From positions 11,688,003 to 11,752,002 of the forward strand of contig NC_033630.1 in the NCBI RefSeq assembly GCF_001540865.1: DNA of 64,000 bases, written 5' to 3'. A program made the translations under genes and the position numbers. The notes under the pieces are model-generated. The model saw only the letters and a list, made by a program, of their open reading frames with translations. It searched no databases and had not been told where the DNA came from. Positions 11,630 through 22,784 of the stretch are shown here, piece by piece; position 1 is the stretch's first letter; each line of letters opens with the position of its first letter. The DNA is from Ananas comosus (taxonomy: Eukaryota > Streptophyta > Magnoliopsida > Poales > Bromeliaceae).

Positions 11630-12152
11630 TGAGTCCAGCTGCTATACTATCGATAGCACGGGGCCTCCGTGCTACCAAGTTGTTTCGATGATGCGGCTTC
11701 CAAATCGACGATCGGCTCCGTTAGACTTGATCCACACTATTAAAAGTATTTGAAAACTAAATTTCAAATTTTTTCGACAGCATTTGACTAGTGATCAAAA
11801 GATCTCAAAATTGACAATTTTAATGGCCGATGTGATGTGTTTGTGAGTTTAACGGTGTAAAACAATCCAAATCCGATAAAAATTTAATAAAAAATTCTTT
11901 TCACTATTTAGAGTAAGATCAGTATATCTGATTTTGAATTTAAATCTTTTATCATCATTTTTTATGAGATTTTTATTTTCAGCCGTTCAATTTTAGACTA
12001 CTTGTTTGATAGGTAAATGATATCGAAAAATTATGAAATTTAGTTTCTAAATACTTTTAATAGTGTAGATCAAGTCTAATGGAACGGATCGTCGATTTGG
12101 AAGCCGCATCATCGAAAACAACTTGGTAGCACGGGCCCTCGTCCACGATAGT
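11630..12152. mobile_element. Foldback MITE, full length
   Basis: Left end gctgctatactatcgatagcacgg...cctccgtgctacc is mirrored by the inverted right end ggtagcacggg...tagtatagtagc. Long inverted arms include cgatcggctccgttag near 11711 and its degenerate complement near 12085. It is inserted next to ta repeats and a CT microsatellite (12165-12202). It is the reference member of the family described in the findings. Confidence 0.75.
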
Positions 12153-12162
12153 ATAGTAGCCT

Positions 12163-12207
<45 letters not shown>

Positions 12208-12249
12208 CTTCTCCTTCTATATATATATATATAATATATATATATATAT

Positions 12250-12480
12250 AAAATTGAGCTTCTATACTTTTAAAAGTATCAAGTTATTGGTGCTTGTAGA
12301 TTTTTAGCCATTATATTAAGAGATATGCGGTTAGGATGATACGGGCCCCTAGGGTGTGGGTGGGTGGGTTGTGAATAGTATAATCTAATGTTAAAAATGA
12401 TCCGAGGAGTAGATCTAACGATAAAAAACTTACAAGCACCAATGGCTTGGTGGTTTTACAAGTACCATAGCTGGACTATA
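12250..12480. mobile_element. Short MITE, second family
   Basis: About 230 bp: ttgagcttctatacttttaaaagta at the left and the inverted acaagtaccatagctggac at the right, with a conserved core (cccctaggg, gatctaacg). Further copies lie at 19570-19810, 20205-20420, 26680-26925, 33775-34030 and 42625-42845. All sit in or beside ta repeats. Confidence 0.65.
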
Positions 12481-12529
12481 TATATATAATATATATATAT
12501 AATATTATTATATATATATATATATAGTG

Positions 12530-12873
12530 CGGGCTAGGATGCTATGGAAGCACGGAGGGCTCCGTGCTTCACTTTGTTTTCAATGTTCGGACTTTCGAAT
12601 CGACGATCGGCTCGTTAGACTTGATCTAGAGTATTTGAAGTATCTAGAAATAAATTTTGCGATTTTTGATATCGTTTCACCACGGCCGTTAAAAATTATT
12701 GATTTTGAGTCCCTTCGATCACTAGGCAAAATGATATCGAAAATCGCAAAATTTATTTTCTAGGTATTTCAATAACTCTAGATCAACTCTAATGGAGCCG
12801 ATCGTCGATTCGAAAGTCCGAACATCGAAAACAACTTGAAGCACAGAAGGGCTCCGTGCTCCATAAGCATACC
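12530..12873. mobile_element. Foldback MITE, partial
   Basis: Left arm ggctaggatgctatggaagcacgg..., right arm ...ggctccgtgctccataagc. The centre is shorter than in full-length members at 25998-26535 and 42872-43402. No coding capacity. Confidence 0.65.
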
Positions 12874-12879
12874 AGCCCA

Positions 12880-13330
12880 CTCTCTCTCTCTCTCTCTTTC
12901 GTTCCCTCATCTCTCTCTTATCAATTACTTATTATTACTACTCATACTATCCTGACTACTATACTCTTCTCCTCATCTACCTATATAATTGAGCTCATCC
13001 TATGCTTCTTAAACAGTACCAAGTTAGTTGGCTGCTGTAGATTTTTGGCTTTTAACATTAACAGAGCATGTGCGATCACGACTCAGCCGACTGCACTCGT
13101 CGCGCGCCCCCCCTAGGGTCTGGACGTGCGGGTCAGTATTAGGCTCTGGCCAACCTCCCTAACTAACTTAACACGCGAACTCGGACACATCGAATCAAAC
13201 AGGCACTCTACCCCATCTCGTAACGGCTAAAAACTATTACAAGCCACAGTGGCTTCTGTCGCTTTTACAAGCCACCACTAGGCGGACTCAGCCACCGTAC
13301 TAATATATAACAACTCATCACGTACTCACC
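12880..13330. other. Error-like, corrupted MITE copy
   Basis: This stretch follows the short MITE family (compare 26690-26925) but with many extra single bases scattered through it, as in gctcatcctatgc for gctcctatgc and gccactaggcggactc-like for tagccggactc. It begins in a CT run that turns into disordered tta/tca sequence. It may be an old decayed copy or uncorrected long-read sequence. Confidence 0.45.
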
Positions 13331-13369
13331 TAGCTATACCGTTATACTATAGTCTGCAATGTGTTTACT

Positions 13370-13548
13370 TTTTCTTTTTTTATTTTTCTCTTTTGAGAGA
13401 GATAGGTAGCACGCTATCCGCTTCGTTTATTTTATTTAAAAATAAACTTAGCTAGAAATGTGAATCAACTAGGATTTGAATTTGAGAACTCAGATACCAA
13501 CCACAAAGCCCTTTGCCACTTACTCTAGAGACGGTCGGTTATATGCAC
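13370..13548 (-). mobile_element. tRNA-derived SINE
   Basis: On the minus strand the order is gagcaagtggcaaaggg-like 5' region, tRNA promoter B-box-like ttcaaatcc, a aatgaaataaacgaagcgg-type body and an A-rich tail (T-rich on plus, 13370-13390). Flanking direct repeats gtgtttact lie at 13361-13369 and 13549-13557. Better preserved relatives lie at 22298-22457 and 29429-29587 (both -) and 30150-30297 (+). Confidence 0.8.
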
Positions 13549-13832
13549 GTGTTTACTAGATAACAACAAGGCATGTTATATATATATATGCATGATAAGG
13601 AAGTAATAATCACACAAACATATGAGGATATATCAATTAATTATTATGAAAATGCATTTACAAATGATACATATTAGAGTATATAACTCACAGATAATTA
13701 ACATATCCAAAAGTATTACAAACCAAAAGCAAGTTTATTGTAAAGCTATACATATAATAGCAAATTGAAGAGATTTAAATTAAGCATTCTAATTAAACAT
13801 TCACTTCAATTGCTCCATGCAAGCTAAAAACC

Positions 13833-14340
13833 CTAGCTTGGATATGGTGTTCTAGGTGGAAAATAATGGCGCGACGATGCCGGAGTCGGAGGACAATTCC
13901 CCACCCTCTCACCAAGAACCCTTCCTCTCTTATCTACAAAATAAAATCAAACCATATCAACAATAAAAAAGAAAAAAAAGAAAAAAAGGGAAAAAGTTCA
14001 TACAACATTAAGACTTAATTAGAGAACTCTCTATATATATACTCTCTATATATGTACTAATTTGACTTAGTCCTTTTCTTTCTTCATTATGTTCTCTTCT
14101 TGCTACATGATGCTATGAAATGAAATTGTACAACAAGAAAGATATATGTTGGCTTTTGTTAAACAAAAAAAAAAGCTAAAGAGGAAAATAAAAAAGAGAA
14201 ATTAACAAAAGTAGACATTAAAACACTTTAATTACTATAAACTAACCTCCATGTAGCCATATTCCATGAATGGCATATAAAGAAGCAGCTAAAACCAACA
14301 ACAATAATAACAAGAGAGTGAAGGAACTAGGGTTACCCAT
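13833..14340 (-). CDS. Putative two-exon secreted peptide precursor, 64 aa
   Basis: Exon 1 is 14340 down to 14247 (ATG; gt donor at 14246) and exon 2 is 13933 down to 13833 (after ttttgtag; ends TAG). Together they are 195 bases. Exon 1 encodes a typical signal peptide: MGNPSSFT, then seven leucines and VLAASLYA, with the rest reading IHGIWLHG. Exon 2 gives a short basic then proline-rich tail: DKRGRVLGERVGNCPPTPAS followed by SRHYFPPRTPYPS. One cysteine only, so it is not a cysteine-rich defence peptide. The signal-peptide exon plus phase-1 intron plus small C-terminal exon layout resembles plant peptide-hormone precursors, but no known family motif (CLE, CEP, IDA, PSK, RALF) was recognised. 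Splice sites are canonical. Expression is unproven. Confidence 0.6.
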
Positions 14341-15014
14341 CTCCAGTTTCAACTAACATATTCAACTAAGTGAACATCACATATACTTAGTCTCTTCTAA
14401 TGTCTTAAAAGTGGGATTTAAAGAGCCCACCAAATCACATATTTTAATTATATATTGACATTGTTTAATGTGCTATTTTAGTAATATCTTTTTGAGCTTG
14501 GTGAGCGGGCTTTATTACTTTGGACCTAGTAAACATCTGGAAAATTGGTTTAGTTGTGCATGCTTTTTCAATGAACCTTCTACTCCTGTGGCTATTGAAA
14601 GGGACACAAATTGCAATGGTGTTAGATAACTTGTGTGATGAATTTTTGAGTTTCTTTTGTATTGGCTGAGTCACAAATTTTTACCACTTGAAACTTTTGA
14701 TTAGAGAATGCATGAAGCCTTAATAATATAGCTAATGCTTTTGCTTGCACGCCATATATATAGTTTGTTGATGATCTCAGATTTAAGTGCATCTGTTGAA
14801 GAGTGCAGTGTTATTTGATGAATTATTTTTTTATTAGAATTACTAGGAGAAGCATTGTACTATCTTTTATTGCATAATCAAAATTTTTAAATTGAGACTA
14901 CATCTTTTGAGACTCATAATCTTATTTCTAATTTCTTATCATTATAATAGAAATTCTGAACTTTTTTGTTTGTCCAACACTTTTACTGAAAAGTCACTAA
15001 AAACTGCTAAACTT
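14341..15014. other. Intergenic, upstream of the minus-strand peptide gene
   Basis: AT-rich DNA without repeats I recognise. It should contain the promoter of the 13833-14340 gene, but no convincing TATA box was singled out. No coding region is supported. Confidence 0.5.
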
Positions 15015-15017
15015 TTA

Positions 15018-15870
15018 GGCCCCGTTTGGATCGCGGGCATAATTATATCATGTTAATTATTAAAATATTATTTTTATTACATAATATTATTATTATATAT
15101 TGTATAATATAAATATATTAAATCAAATTAAGTTAAATATTCAAATTAATTCAAACTTTAATTCATAACCTTATCGTGATAAGGTGGTTTTACCACCTTA
15201 TCGTTTAGGGAACGATAAGGCCCTATTGGCTCTTATCGTTCTAAACTGGCCCTATTTTATAAGGCCGGTTTAAAGTGGGGCAAACCGCCTTATCGCCCCT
15301 ATTGAAAGCAATAGGGGCGAATANATAAATTATTTTTATTAATTGTTCCCACCACTATTCTTATTTTAAAATTTTAAAAATTAAAAATTTAAATTTTTAA
15401 AATTTATAATTTATAATCTCAAAATTAAAGTTTAAAATTTAAATTATAAATTATAAATTATAAATTTAAATTTTGATATTTTAAATTTATGAAATTTAAA
15501 ATTTGATATTTTATATTTTTTAAATTTAAATATGATCTTAAATTTAAAGTTTGAAATTTAAAATTTAAAATTTTGAATTTAAAATTTGAGATTTTAAATT
15601 TCAAAGTTAAAATTTTAAATTTAGAAATATAAATTTAAAATTTTAAAAATTCAAATTCAAATATAATAAGTGGATAATATAATTATTTTTTATTTACAAA
15701 ATCCATTATCTTTCTTATTCCATCTTATCTAACCAAACGCTATTTTTTTTATTCCAGAAATAACCCAATTTTCATCCAAACGCAAAATTGATCTAATCCT
15801 CGCTTATACCTCAATTTATACCTATCCCTGGAATAGTCACTTTTTCCTTATCCCCAAACCAAACGATACC
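15018..15870. mobile_element. Tourist-like (PIF/Harbinger-type) element
   Basis: Starts ggccccgtttggat (15018) and ends ccaaacgatacc (15870), imperfect inverted ends of the 'gtttgg' class, flanked by tta at 15015-15017 and 15871-15873. The interior is AT-rich with a palindromic ccttatcg/cgataagg section (15170-15300). A single N lies at 15324, so internal length is uncertain. Confidence 0.7.
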
Positions 15871-15939
15871 TTAAGGCTTTGAAACTCCAAGTTCTTTTAT
15901 GTTTGTAAAAGCGTATATGAGTTATACTTTTGAAGCAGA

Positions 15940-16640
15940 GTCATTTTAAACAAGGGGAGGAATAAGGGGAGTAAGGGCGTTATTCCACCCCTTATTTCCA
16001 AACAAAAAAAAAAAGAAAATTCTTATTCCCTTAACCCGTTAAGAGGGTAGAATTGTTGTTCCACCCTGTTGGAGGAACGACAATTTCTTCCCTTTATATC
16101 TCTACTAATTTAATAATAAAATATTACAAATTAATATATATATTATTTTATTAACTAATCAGCTAGATAAATAATTAGCCACTTGATTTATTATTATAAT
16201 AAATATTTCATTAGCTATTTGAGTAATTAATTTATTATTCATAATTAATTAGCTAATTAAAAAATTAATTATTTAGTGTCTTTATGCAATAACTAATACT
16301 TACATTGATTAACCAATTAATATTTTGACCAATATAACTAATTAAATAAATAATTTAATATTAATCTATTAATTTATTAACTTAATTTTTAAATTTATCA
16401 AATTATTTATAGTTAGTAATTTATTAATTAACAGTACTCAAGGTTAATTAGTTAATTTATTTGTTAAATATTATTTAAATAATATTTTGATATTAATTAA
16501 TTATATAAAATATTATTAATTTAAAACTATAATTAATCTTATTCCTATTGTTTCTATCTAATTATCCAAACACTATTTTTACTTGAACAATACCTAAGAA
16601 TTTTTCACGTTTAGGCTATTCAATAGTATGTAAATAGTTT
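15940..16640. repeat. AT-rich decayed repeat upstream of peptide unit A
   Basis: aaggggaggaataagggg near 15950 and tatccaaacactattttt near 16563 look like remnant ends of a 'tttgg' type element. The right end is repeated at 21690-21890, upstream of unit B, which suggests the tandem unit includes it. Confidence 0.4.
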
Positions 16641-16746
16641 CAAATCAAAGTGGAGTTGTAGTAACGTATAATACTCAAATTGAAAAAATTCAAAGAATTA
16701 AATGGCAAGTAATTTTCTTTGTTGAGACTAATTGATAACTTAACTC

Positions 16747-16753
16747 TATAAAT
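16747..16753 (+). promoter_or_regulatory. TATA box of peptide gene A
   Basis: tataaat in the conserved context ctctataaattcacccctt, about 97 bases before the ATG. The same box is present at 22684-22690 (gene B) and 29156-29162 (gene C), followed in all three by a ccattccaagg leader. Confidence 0.7.
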
Positions 16754-16849
16754 TCACCCCTTCTCCATTCCAAGGAGCCAACAACACAATTATATATCTT
16801 ATATCTCTCTCTAAAAGATTAGATTCAAAAGAGTTTAAGAGAACCAAAG

Positions 16850-18544
16850 ATGCATTTAACTCCCTTCCTAAGGGCCCTCCTCCTCATGGCCATTGTTGCA
16901 ACACTCTTTTGTGCTCATTTCAACTTGGTACTTGGACATGGTAAGAATTTTGGCTCTTTAGAACTTTAATTATCTAGAGCTTTTGTAGAAGTGTTGTTCA
17001 AATAAGACTTTCTTTTTAATTAATTTTTTTCTATCTGATAAAATACCACGTAACTTTCTTGTGAGAAGCTTTAGTATCTTTAATTTTGTCGGAAGGATCT
17101 TTTTATGCTTATGCTTAAAAGGATATAATATAATAATATATAGCTGAGCAATAATACTATCTGTAGCAAACGGGCTGTATTGTTACTAATTTATTTTCAA
17201 TGTTGGGGGTTCTGAATTAATGATCGGTACCGTTGAATATGATTTGGACCACTCGAAATATCTAGAAATCGATTAATTTTTTTGTGCATTAAGTGGACAC
17301 AAAAACAGAACGGTTAGAAATAGATTATCTTTCAAAAAGTGCTGACAGGATTCAAGATCAAGAGTGCATATCTTATTTTAAATAGCTTAAAGAACTGTTT
17401 AATCAAAATTCAATTAATTTATATTTCTTTATACAGTTAAACGAGCAAACACCTCATATCAACTATTAAAATTATAAATTTTATAATCCTTTGAAAAGAT
17501 TAAAAATTTGATTTCTAGATATTTCAAGTGGCATATATAGATCATGTTCAACGGTACCGATCGTTGATTTGGAGGCCTCATCATCGAAAATAAATTAGTA
17601 GCAATAAAGCTAGCTTGTTTATTACCGATAGTATTTTAGCCCAACTACTCCATATAATAGATTATATTACGCAACAAGTTTAAATACAAGTTGGGTAGCT
17701 TCTCGCTGAAGGTAGCTAGAAGCAAAAGATTCATATTAAAACTTTTGCATAACACCCACGGCCCGAGCGTAAGCGGCAAAGAGTTTGATGATTGATGCCT
17801 AAAGTCCCCTAATTGCTTCACATTTTTAGCTAAATTTATTTCTAAAAAAATAAATAAAGCAGATAACATGTTACCATTCTCTCAAAAAAAAAAAAAAAAA
17901 ATGCTTGACTGCATTCTCTTCATAGTACCCTACGGATGTCTTCTACTTCTCAAGTAATAACAAAAGCCACTCAACCTGTTATTGTATGGGATTTCATTGA
18001 AATATATAATTCTTTATATTTCTTTCAATCTACGTACGTATCACGGATACTTCTATAAGCCTCGTGTGTCCGTGTTGGACACACGCGTGTTCGTATCGGA
18101 CATGTGTCCGATCTAGACACTCCTTAGACGCGCATTCCATGCCGATCTATAGCGCAAATAATTAAAAAATATATATACATATATATTTTTTTTATGCATA
18201 TATAATATAAGATGATAAATATTTTAGCTTTTTGATGAATGCATACAAATTTTTCTTCTTAAAATATATGAACTATCAATAAAAATTTTACTAACTTTTA
18301 TTTGTATGATAAATATAATAATATTTTACGAAAATTAATATTTGATATATAATAAATTTATATTATTATATATATTAATAATATTTTATATATGAATTAA
18401 TAATATTATATTATATTTTATTCACATCACTGATAAAAGCCATATTTTCTCTGGCTTTATTCAGGGGCAGGGTTGCAAGGAAGGAGTGGCTACAATGGGC
18501 GGGAGAACCCTGCAGTTAACAATCCCCCTTCGGGAAATAAATAA
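16850..18544 (+). CDS. Secreted peptide precursor A, 56 aa, two exons
   Basis: Exon 1 is 16850-16940 (donor gtaag) and exon 2 is 18465-18544 (acceptor ttattcag), phase-1 intron, ending TAA. Residues 1 to about 29 form a signal peptide: MHLTPFLRALLLMAIVATLF, then CAHFNLVLG. The predicted mature part is H-GAGLQGRSGYNGRENP followed by AVNNPPSGNK. Compared with gene B it has lost the RRLL step but keeps SGYNG, AVN and GNK. No known peptide-hormone family was recognised. The conserved tail in two independently drifting copies suggests a function. The intron carries a foldback MITE (about 17143-17640), a SINE-like tail (17770-17900) and the ggacac element (18035-18430). Likely a signalling peptide, by inference only. 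Confidence 0.7.
17143..17640. mobile_element. Foldback MITE in the intron of peptide gene A
   Basis: Ends gagcaataatactatctgtagc and accgatagtattttagccc are inverted. The same insertion is present at 23053-23595 (gene B) and 29655-30345 (gene C, broken by a SINE), so it predates the tandem duplication. Confidence 0.7.
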
Positions 18545-19300
18545 ACAATTTTAAAGCTTATATATAATGATATATATATATATAAATAAAGGGTGTAGAT
18601 TTTAATTTGCACTTCCGTGGTTCAGCGCATTTTTATTTTGCCATCCTATAGTTTAAAAAATTGTATATTATTATTTGCGGTTTATTTTCATTTCACCGTA
18701 AGAATCTACATAAAGTAATATTTTTTATAAATCATATGATGGTATACTATATATGGTATTTTACTATTCTATAATCTGTACTTTAATTACCATCCTATGA
18801 TTTACAAAAAATATAATCACTTTATCCCTTTTAATGCAGAATAATTAAGTGCAACTTTTTAAACCACAAGATGGTGAAATAAAAAAATGCGCTAAACCAT
18901 ATTGGGTCAAATTGAAGTTTACACAACAATAAATAAAATGGATACTACTAATATAAAATTTGCGTAAGTACGTATTTGCAGTGTGTGGATTTGGACATTG
19001 ATATGTTGATACCTGATATACATATAAGTCCATATCATGTCAAATATTTCAGATATTATTGTGTGTTAATTAGAATGAATGTATCAGAGACATAAATATA
19101 ATAAATAAGTTGAGGTTCATCTCTCAAAAATAAATAAGTTGAGGTTTGCTTAAGAAGAATTAATATTGTTTAGAGCATAAAGAATGTATGGTTGATTGTA
19201 TAGTTCATGATCTTTGTGAAGTATTGGGTGATTCATAATATGCAAATTTAACACTAAAAGGATACATATATATATATACTGGTTTTGTTACAGTTCATGA
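18545..19300. repeat. 3' flank of peptide unit A, repeated downstream of B and C
   Basis: Noncoding DNA repeated at 24676-25340 and 31945-32609 (landmarks gtggtttagcgcat, gtgtggatttggacattg, ttcataatatg). It defines the downstream limit of the tandem unit. A minus-strand ORF of 62-67 codons (18845-19033 here) persists in all three copies but has no coding support. Confidence 0.6.
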
Positions 19301-19559
19301 TACATAAGTTTAAATAAGATGCATGTGTATACATGGTTGCACTCTATGGAACCATTAAAGTAATTAATTAATTAGTGCCTGTGCAAAAGAGCTCCCCTAA
19401 GAAAAGATACTTAGCTTCAAATCTAAGCTAATTAAAGTCGGTAATTACTCAAAAACTCAGAAAATTCGACCCAACTTGATAGTAAGCTAAGTGGAGTTTT
19501 TTTAGCAATTTGGTTGAAAATTTGCAGAGTTTTTTTTTAATATATATAGAGATGAGAGA

Positions 19560-19808
19560 GAGAGAGAGAGAGAGAGAGTAAAGCTACTATACTTTCGGAA
19601 GCATAAGGGAGTTGGTACGTGCTTCCAATTTTTTGGCCTTTAAATCAATCATATTGATCATTTCTTATTTTTAGATTAATATTATTACCTTAGAAAGACC
19701 ATTCAACTCTTGGGGACCACTATTATCTCGACCCTATAATCCTCAATCCAAGGGAAAAAAAGTCAAAATGAACAACTCCTTTATACTTTTGAAAGTATAG
19801 TAGCTTTA

Positions 19809-19847
<39 letters not shown>

Positions 19848-20131
19848 CATATATCATAATTAACGCGCGCGAGAGAGAGAAAGAACTAAGCTAGTATATA
19901 TCCGTAGCACGGAGACATCCGTGCTACCAAGTTGTTTTCAATTATGTAGCTTTGAAATCGATGATCGGCTCTATTAGACTTGATCTACACTATTGAAAAT
20001 ATTTAGAAACTAAATTTCAAAATTTTTCGACATTATTTAACTATCAAACGAGTAGTCTAAAAATGAACGGTTGAAAATAAAAATCTCATAAAAAATAAGG
20101 ATAAAATACTTGAATTTAAAATTAGAGGTAC

Positions 20132-20198
<67 letters not shown>

Positions 20199-20934
20199 GG
20201 CTACAATACTATCGATAGCTCCAAGCACTTTGTGCTATTAAGTTTTCTCGTGTTAGATCAACCCCCTTGACCATTTTCACCCGTTATATCATACTATTCA
20301 ACCAACCACCCACTAAACCCTAGGGGACAACTATCATCATAACCATACATCGTTTCTTCCAAGGGCTGAAAACTTAATAGCATCAATGACTTTGTGCTAT
20401 TAATAGTACTCTAGCCTAGTTCTCTCNCCTCCGTGCTACTAAGTTGTTTTCAATGATGCGGCTTCCAAGTCGACGATTGGTTCTATTAGACTTGATCTAC
20501 ACCATTAAAAGTATTTGAAAACTAAATTTCATAATTTTTCGATATCATTAGGCTAGTGATCAAAAGGTCTCAAAATTGATAATTTTAATGGTCGATATGA
20601 TACGTTTGTGAATTTAACGGTGTAAAACAATCCAAATCTGATGAAATTTTTATAGAAAATTCTTTTCACTATTTAGAGTAAGGTCAGTACCTTTGATCTT
20701 AAATTCAAGTATTTTTTTATTATTTTTTATGAGATTTTTATTTTCAGTCGTTCATTTTAGACTACTCGTTTCATAGATAAATGGTGCCGAAAAATTATGA
20801 AATTTAGTTTTCAAATACTTTTAATAGTGTAGATCAAGTCTAATGGAGCCGATCGTCGATTTGGAAGCTGCAACATTGAAAATAACTTGGTAGCACGGAG
20901 GCCTCCGTGCTACCGATAGTATACCAGCCTAGCG

Positions 20935-20991
<57 letters not shown>

Positions 20992-21611
20992 GAGAGAGAC
21001 TCTCTCTCTCTATATATATATATATAAAAAGAGAAAGAGAAAGAGAGAGAGAGAGAGAGAGAGTCTGACTACCATATTCTTATATATGAATACGATTGTT
21101 TTCGTATTCATAAGTCATTTTCGATGATAGAGCGCTTCTGAATCGACATCCATACTGTTAAATATTATCTAGAACATTTAAAACTTCTAGAAAATAAATT
21201 TCATAATTTTTCGACATTATTTACCTTACAATCAAAATGTACAAAATTGACAATTTTTAACGGCCAGTATGAAGTACTTGCTAGTTTAACTGTGTAAAAA
21301 AATTAGAATATATTAAATTTTTAATAGAAAATTCTATTCACTATCTAGATAAAGATTAATAACTCCAATCTTAAATTGAAGGATCCGATCATCCATTTTT
21401 GGGACGTCGTTTGATTTTTACCATTCATTTTATACCCACTTTATAGATTTTATTATGATTTCAAAAAATTATAAAATTTATTTTTTAGAAGTTTTAAATA
21501 CTCTAGATCATATGTAACAGAGTGGATCATCGATTCGGAAGCCCCATCATTGAAAATAACTTATGAGTACGAAGAACTCTATATTCATAAGAATATAGCA
21601 AAACTACTCTC

Positions 21612-21680
<69 letters not shown>
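19560..21680. mobile_element. MITE and microsatellite cluster between peptide units A and B
   Basis: Contains a short MITE (19570-19810), a partial foldback MITE (19897-20125), a second short MITE (20205-20420), a partial foldback MITE starting after the N at 20427 (to 20935), and a divergent foldback MITE (21065-21605). They are separated by (ct)n, (ga)n and (ta)n runs at 19549-19578, 20135-20196, 20934-21062 and 21609-21686. No coding region. Confidence 0.65.
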
Positions 21681-21686
<6 letters not shown>

Positions 21687-22297
21687 TTTGATGTTAATTA
21701 ATTATATAAAATATTATTAGTTTAAAACTATAATTATTCTTATTCCTATTGTTCCTATATAATTATCTAAACACTATTTTTTTTATTCTCGAAAATAACC
21801 TAATTTTTATCCAAACATAAAATGGTCTTATTTCCGCTTATGTTCCAAAATTGTACCTTTCTCAGAAATAATAATAATAAAAAGTTAAACGATACTTCAA
21901 ATTTTTTCACATTTAGACTATTCAATAGGAATCCAACTACTATATTTAGGAGGACAGCGGCCTTCGTCCTTGTAAGTCGTTTTAAATGATAAAAATTTCG
22001 AATCGATGATCGGAACGGTTAAAGTTGATGTAGAGTATTTAAAGTGTCTAAAACTAAATTTTATGAATTTTAAACAGCTTGAATTTTTTATAGAAAATTC
22101 ATTATATTATTTAGATAACGTTTAATAACTCCGATCATGAATTGAAAATGAAAAAATCTAACATCTATTTTCATAAGATTATTCATTTTTAACTGATCAT
22201 TTTTCGACTATTTAATGAACTTATTTAGACAACGAATTTTAAAATATATGAAATTTAGTTCTAAATATTACTCTAAGTCAAGGCATCTCTATTATCT

Positions 22298-22457
22298 TTT
22301 TTTTTTTTTGAGAGATAGGTAGCACGCTACCCGCTTCGTTTATTTCATTAGAAATTAGAAATAAACTTAACTGGAAATGTGAATCAACTAGGATTCGAAC
22401 TTAGGTCTCGGGTACCAACCACCAAGCCCTTTGCCACTTGCTCTAGGAACGGTTTGT
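22298..22457 (-). mobile_element. tRNA-derived SINE with 16-bp duplication
   Basis: On the minus strand: gagcaagtggcaaaggg start, ggttcgaatccta-like B box (gttcgaatcct), then body and poly-A tail. It is flanked by the perfect direct repeat ggcatctctattatct at 22282-22297 and 22458-22473, the hallmark of target-primed reverse transcription. Confidence 0.9.
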
Positions 22458-22784
22458 GGCATCTCTATTATCTAAAACGATTTAGGAGGACTAAGGCGCC
22501 TGCCTTCCTAAAAAGATAGCGACTGGACTCATTCAATAGCATGTAAATAGTTTCAACATGTCACAACAACAATCAAATCAAATTAAGTGGACTCTTAGTA
22601 ACGTATAATACTCAAATTGGAAAAATTCAAAGAATTAAATGGCAAATCGTTTTCTTTGTTGAAACTAATCCATAACTTAACTCTATAAATTCACCCCTTC
22701 TCCATTCCAAGGTGCACAATTATACATCTTATATCTCTCTCTAAAAGATTAGATTCAAAAGAGTTTAAAGAGAACTAATTAAAG

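Noticed and set aside
13861..13925. GC-richer patch read as an unknown plus-strand exon
   Set aside because: It is the second exon of the minus-strand peptide gene. The plus frame has no supporting splice sites.
18845..19033. Minus-strand ORF of 62-67 codons conserved in three places (also 24975-25178 and 32223-32426)
   Set aside because: Conservation is explained by the tandem duplication of the 3' flank. Ends vary between copies, there is no promoter or domain, and codon use is AT-driven.
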